Made by a program: the position numbers and the translations under genes. From the NCBI GenBank assembly GCA_040775095.1, contig JAXGTD010000167.1, positions 1-7,782 of the forward strand: 7,782 nucleotides of DNA, given 5' to 3'. Position 1 is the stretch's first letter; every line of letters begins with the position of its first letter. The notes beneath the pieces are model-generated. The model was not told the origin of the DNA. It ran no database searches and saw nothing but the letters and a program-made list of their open reading frames with translations. This stretch comes from JAXGTD01 sp040775095. Its GTDB lineage: Bacteria; Pseudomonadota; Gammaproteobacteria; Chromatiales; Chromatiaceae. Of this stretch, positions 6,191 through 7,782 are shown in pieces.

Positions 6191-6526
6191 ATAAGCGGAG
6201 TCGCTCGGTGGATCGCAGCCGGTGCAGGTGAACGCCGCGAAAGGGCGCGTCCAGGCGCCCTCCAGTCCGTCCAGGGCTTATCCCGTGCATCTGCATCGCG
6301 ATCGGCGTGGCCCGGTGAAGCAACCCAGCTGAACGCGACATCGCGGAGCGGCTTGACAGCTCACGACAGATCGGCCACGAATGGGCCCTGGTGGTCACGC
6401 CGCTTGAGCGGTAGCGCGGTCTGCTGCCATCCGTGCATGATTGGCAGGGCTTTTGTTCGGACCGCGGCGTTCCCATCAGTTGCTTCAGAAGCGCCGAGAC
6501 CCCGTGGATTCGCCGGTTGCCGCGCT
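6191..6526. other. gap between draT and the TIR-FHA gene, no supported gene
   Basis: 336 bases with no convincing ORF. The open frame upstream of the TIR-FHA ATG (from a TTG at 6353) translates into a sequence without domain character and is probably leader. A TTGACA at 6353-6358 has no good -10 partner at 16-18 bases. One hairpin lies at 6242-6261. No tRNA, insertion-sequence ends or direct repeats were recognised. Confidence 0.5.
6242..6261 (+). terminator. possible weak terminator after draT
   Basis: AGGGCGC (6242-6248) pairs with GCGCCCT (6255-6261) over a 6-base loop, about 50 bases beyond the draT stop. No T-run follows, so it is at best a weak or Rho-assisted terminator or an RNA 3'-end structure. 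If it ends the draT message, the TIR-FHA gene must have its own promoter. Confidence 0.35.
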
Positions 6527-7312
6527 ATGACGCAAATCTTCATCAGCCACTCGAGCCATGATCGCGATCTGGTGGTCTCGCGCCTGAAGCCGGCGCTCGA
6601 GGCGAGCGGATTCGTGGCCTGGTGCTCGTCCGCTGATCTGGAGGTCGCCGCGAACTGGGAGCAGCAGATCCGGACCGCGTTGGCCTGCTCGGACTGGTTT
6701 GTCGTCGTGCTGTCGCCGGATGCGCAGCACTCCGAGTGGGTCCAGGCGGAGACCCACTGGGCGCTGGAGCATCTGCGCGGGCGGGTGATTCCCATCATGG
6801 TCCGTAGCTGTACGCCAACTGACCTGCATCTGCGGCTTGGGACCTTGCAGTTCATCGATTTTCGCGCCGGATTCGAGGCCGCGCTTCGGGAGCTGGTCGC
6901 GTTGATCCAGGGCAGGGAGCAGGGGCAGTGCCTGCCCCCTGCGAGTTTGGCAGAGACCGATGGATCGGCCCGAACGACCCTGGTTGGTCAGTCGCGGCAC
7001 GCCTCGCTCCTGGTCCGGGTCATCCGTGCCGACGCCCCGGCCTACGAGGAACGGTTGGAGGTGCACAACTCGGCGACGATCGGGCGTGCCGCGCAGGCCC
7101 ATCTGCGTGTGGACGATGATTGCGTCTCACGAAGGCATGCCCGCATCGCGGTCGTCGTCGACGACGGGCGCGTCGGCCTGACGGTGATGGATCTGGGCAG
7201 CGCCAACGGCACGTTTCTAAACGGCGATCTGGTGCAGATCCCAAGGCGGATCGTGCCCGGGGACGTTGTGGTCGTTGGCGACTGTGAGCTGCAGGTCCGC
7301 GAGATCCGTTAA
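6527..7312 (+). CDS. TIR-FHA domain protein
   Basis: A 261-residue soluble protein with two domains. TIR (residues ~3-125) begins QIFISHSSHDRDLVVSRLKP and includes SGFVAWCSSADLEVAANWEQ, SDWFVVVLSPDAQHSEWVQA and GRVIPIMVRS; Glu45 in NWEQQI lies where catalytic glutamate sits in NAD+-cleaving TIR domains. A Gln/Thr-rich linker (~130-160) leads to an FHA domain (~177-258) with its core residues: Gly186-Arg187, Ser201 and His204 in SRRH, and Asn227-Gly228 in SANGT, which together bind phosphothreonine. No signal peptide or membrane segment is seen. The ATG at 6527 is chosen because the TIR fold begins at once; no ribosome site is visible, so the start is less sure. Bacterial TIR proteins act in NAD+-depleting defence or in signalling; FHA would bring it to a Ser/Thr-kinase-marked partner. 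The specific role is unknown. Confidence 0.9.
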   Translation: MTQIFISHSSHDRDLVVSRLKPALEASGFVAWCSSADLEVAANWEQQIRTALACSDWFVVVLSPDAQHSEWVQAETHWALEHLRGRVIPIMVRSCTPTDLHLRLGTLQFIDFRAGFEAALRELVALIQGREQGQCLPPASLAETDGSARTTLVGQSRHASLLVRVIRADAPAYEERLEVHNSATIGRAAQAHLRVDDDCVSRRHARIAVVVDDGRVGLTVMDLGSANGTFLNGDLVQIPRRIVPGDVVVVGDCELQVREIR

Positions 7313-7327
7313 CGAGCCGCCGGCTCG
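7313..7327 (+). terminator. hairpin directly after the TIR-FHA stop codon
   Basis: CGAGCC (7313-7318) pairs with GGCTCG (7322-7327) over a GCC loop, starting at the base after the TAA. There is no T-run, so intrinsic termination is doubtful. It may act as a 3'-end structure. Confidence 0.4.
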
Positions 7328-7746
7328 ATGCCTTCGGGGCGGAAAATCGGCTCGCGAGGCACCGGCTTTTCCCCGGTCCGGGCGGAAAGCCCCTTCCGAT
7401 TGTGCCTCCTTCGGCATTGGACCCCTGCCGCCCAACGGGACCCCGGGCGTTGCGTCTGTCCAACCTCGCTTCTGGTCGCCGCGCTCTCCTACCAGAGCCT
7501 GGTGCAGCCGCGCGTGGGCCTCGTTCGCCTGCTCGCCACGCACTGAGCTCTCGTCCGCATCGCCCGGAAAAGCCTGCATTTTCGCTGACCATGGCCCCTC
7601 CCAGTCGCGTGAGGGGGGCTTGACCGACGGTTGCAGCCCGGGCTAGTTTTACCCGTTTCAGAGGTCTCTCCGCCTGCCGCCGCCTGGATATCCTATCCGT
7701 TTGATCGCAGCCCAAAAAATATTGGCGAGGACCTCGAATAAGAATA

Positions 7747-7760
7747 GCGTAATATTACGC
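7747..7760. promoter_or_regulatory. 14-base perfect palindrome, possible operator
   Basis: GCGTAATATTACGC is a perfect inverted repeat, in an AT-rich stretch close to the window end. An outer TAGCG (7745-7749) and CGCTA (7763-7767) form an additional imperfect pair around it. Its form suits a dimeric regulator's binding site. The cognate protein is unknown. Confidence 0.35.
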
Positions 7761-7782
7761 GGCGCTAAATCCCACACACACA

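Larger units (their letters stand above)
7313..7782. other. 470 bases without a supported gene
   Basis: All open frames here are short, lack domain character or ribosome sites, and overlap one another on both strands. A minus-strand frame starting at 7579 has roughly 40 codons of plausible composition (MQAFPGDADESSVRGEQANE) but then runs antisense through the end of the TIR-FHA gene. A stem CCCCTC/GAGGGG lies at 7595-7600 and 7611-7616. From about 7690 the base composition becomes AT-richer, with AAAAAATATT at 7714-7723, short palindromes, and a CA run at 7773-7782 cut by the window edge. This last part may be the control region of a gene beyond the window. Confidence 0.5.

Noticed and set aside
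6353..6381. TTGACA as a sigma-70 -35 element for the TIR-FHA gene
   Set aside because: No hexamer 16-18 bases downstream matches the -10 consensus in more than about three positions.
6353..6526. N-terminal extension of the TIR-FHA protein from a TTG start
   Set aside because: The 58 added residues have no domain-like pattern, no ribosome site is present, and the TIR fold begins exactly at the ATG at 6527.
7750..7758. TAATATTAC as a rolling-circle replication origin
   Set aside because: Real origins of this type place the nonamer in the loop of a long stem and have a Rep gene nearby; neither is seen. It is better explained as the centre of a 14-base palindrome.
1..7782. CRISPR arrays, tRNA or rRNA genes, insertion-sequence ends
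   Set aside because: No regularly spaced repeats, cloverleaf-like segments, rRNA motifs or transposase-like reading frames were recognised.

Overview
The window holds the nitrogenase structural locus of a GC-rich proteobacterium. On the minus strand, from high to low coordinates, run nifH, nifD, nifK, nifT, an FdxN-type ferredoxin and the first 80 codons of a NafY-like gene that leaves the window at position 1. NifH, NifD and NifK look like the gammaproteobacterial (Azotobacter-like) type: NifK is 523 aa, and all cofactor ligands recognised in NifD and NifK fall at the standard Azotobacter numbering. That type, together with a Rhodobacter-style FdxN and a DraT, suggests a phototrophic gammaproteobacterium such as a purple sulfur bacterium (Chromatiaceae). 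The taxonomic placement is inference.

On the plus strand, diverging from nifH across a short intergenic region, is draT, the NAD+-dependent dinitrogenase reductase ADP-ribosyltransferase. Its target arginine is present in the NifH encoded next door (Arg101 counting Met1). The intergenic region carries a good sigma-54 promoter for nifH (GG-N10-GC, 5177-5193), an AT-rich stretch suited to IHF bending, and a single perfect TGT-N10-ACA NifA-type activator site (5291-5306) that overlaps the first codons of draT.

In several diazotrophs draG, which removes the ADP-ribose, follows draT. Here the next gene is instead a compact 261-residue TIR-FHA protein (6527-7312), 336 bp downstream on the same strand. 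It joins a TIR domain of the NAD+-hydrolase or signalling type to a complete forkhead-associated phosphothreonine-binding domain. So two predicted NAD+-using proteins lie side by side next to nitrogenase. This is the least ordinary part of the window.

The gaps inside the nif operon are structured. There is a GC-rich hairpin just after nifH, a long interrupted palindrome just after nifD, and an 11-bp hairpin just after nifK. The nifH-nifD and nifD-nifK gaps also share sequence motifs. None of these hairpins has a following T-run, so they look like mRNA-stability or processing elements rather than full terminators. The last 470 bases hold no gene I can support. Their final ~100 bases are AT-richer, contain several short perfect palindromes, and may be the control region of a gene beyond the window.
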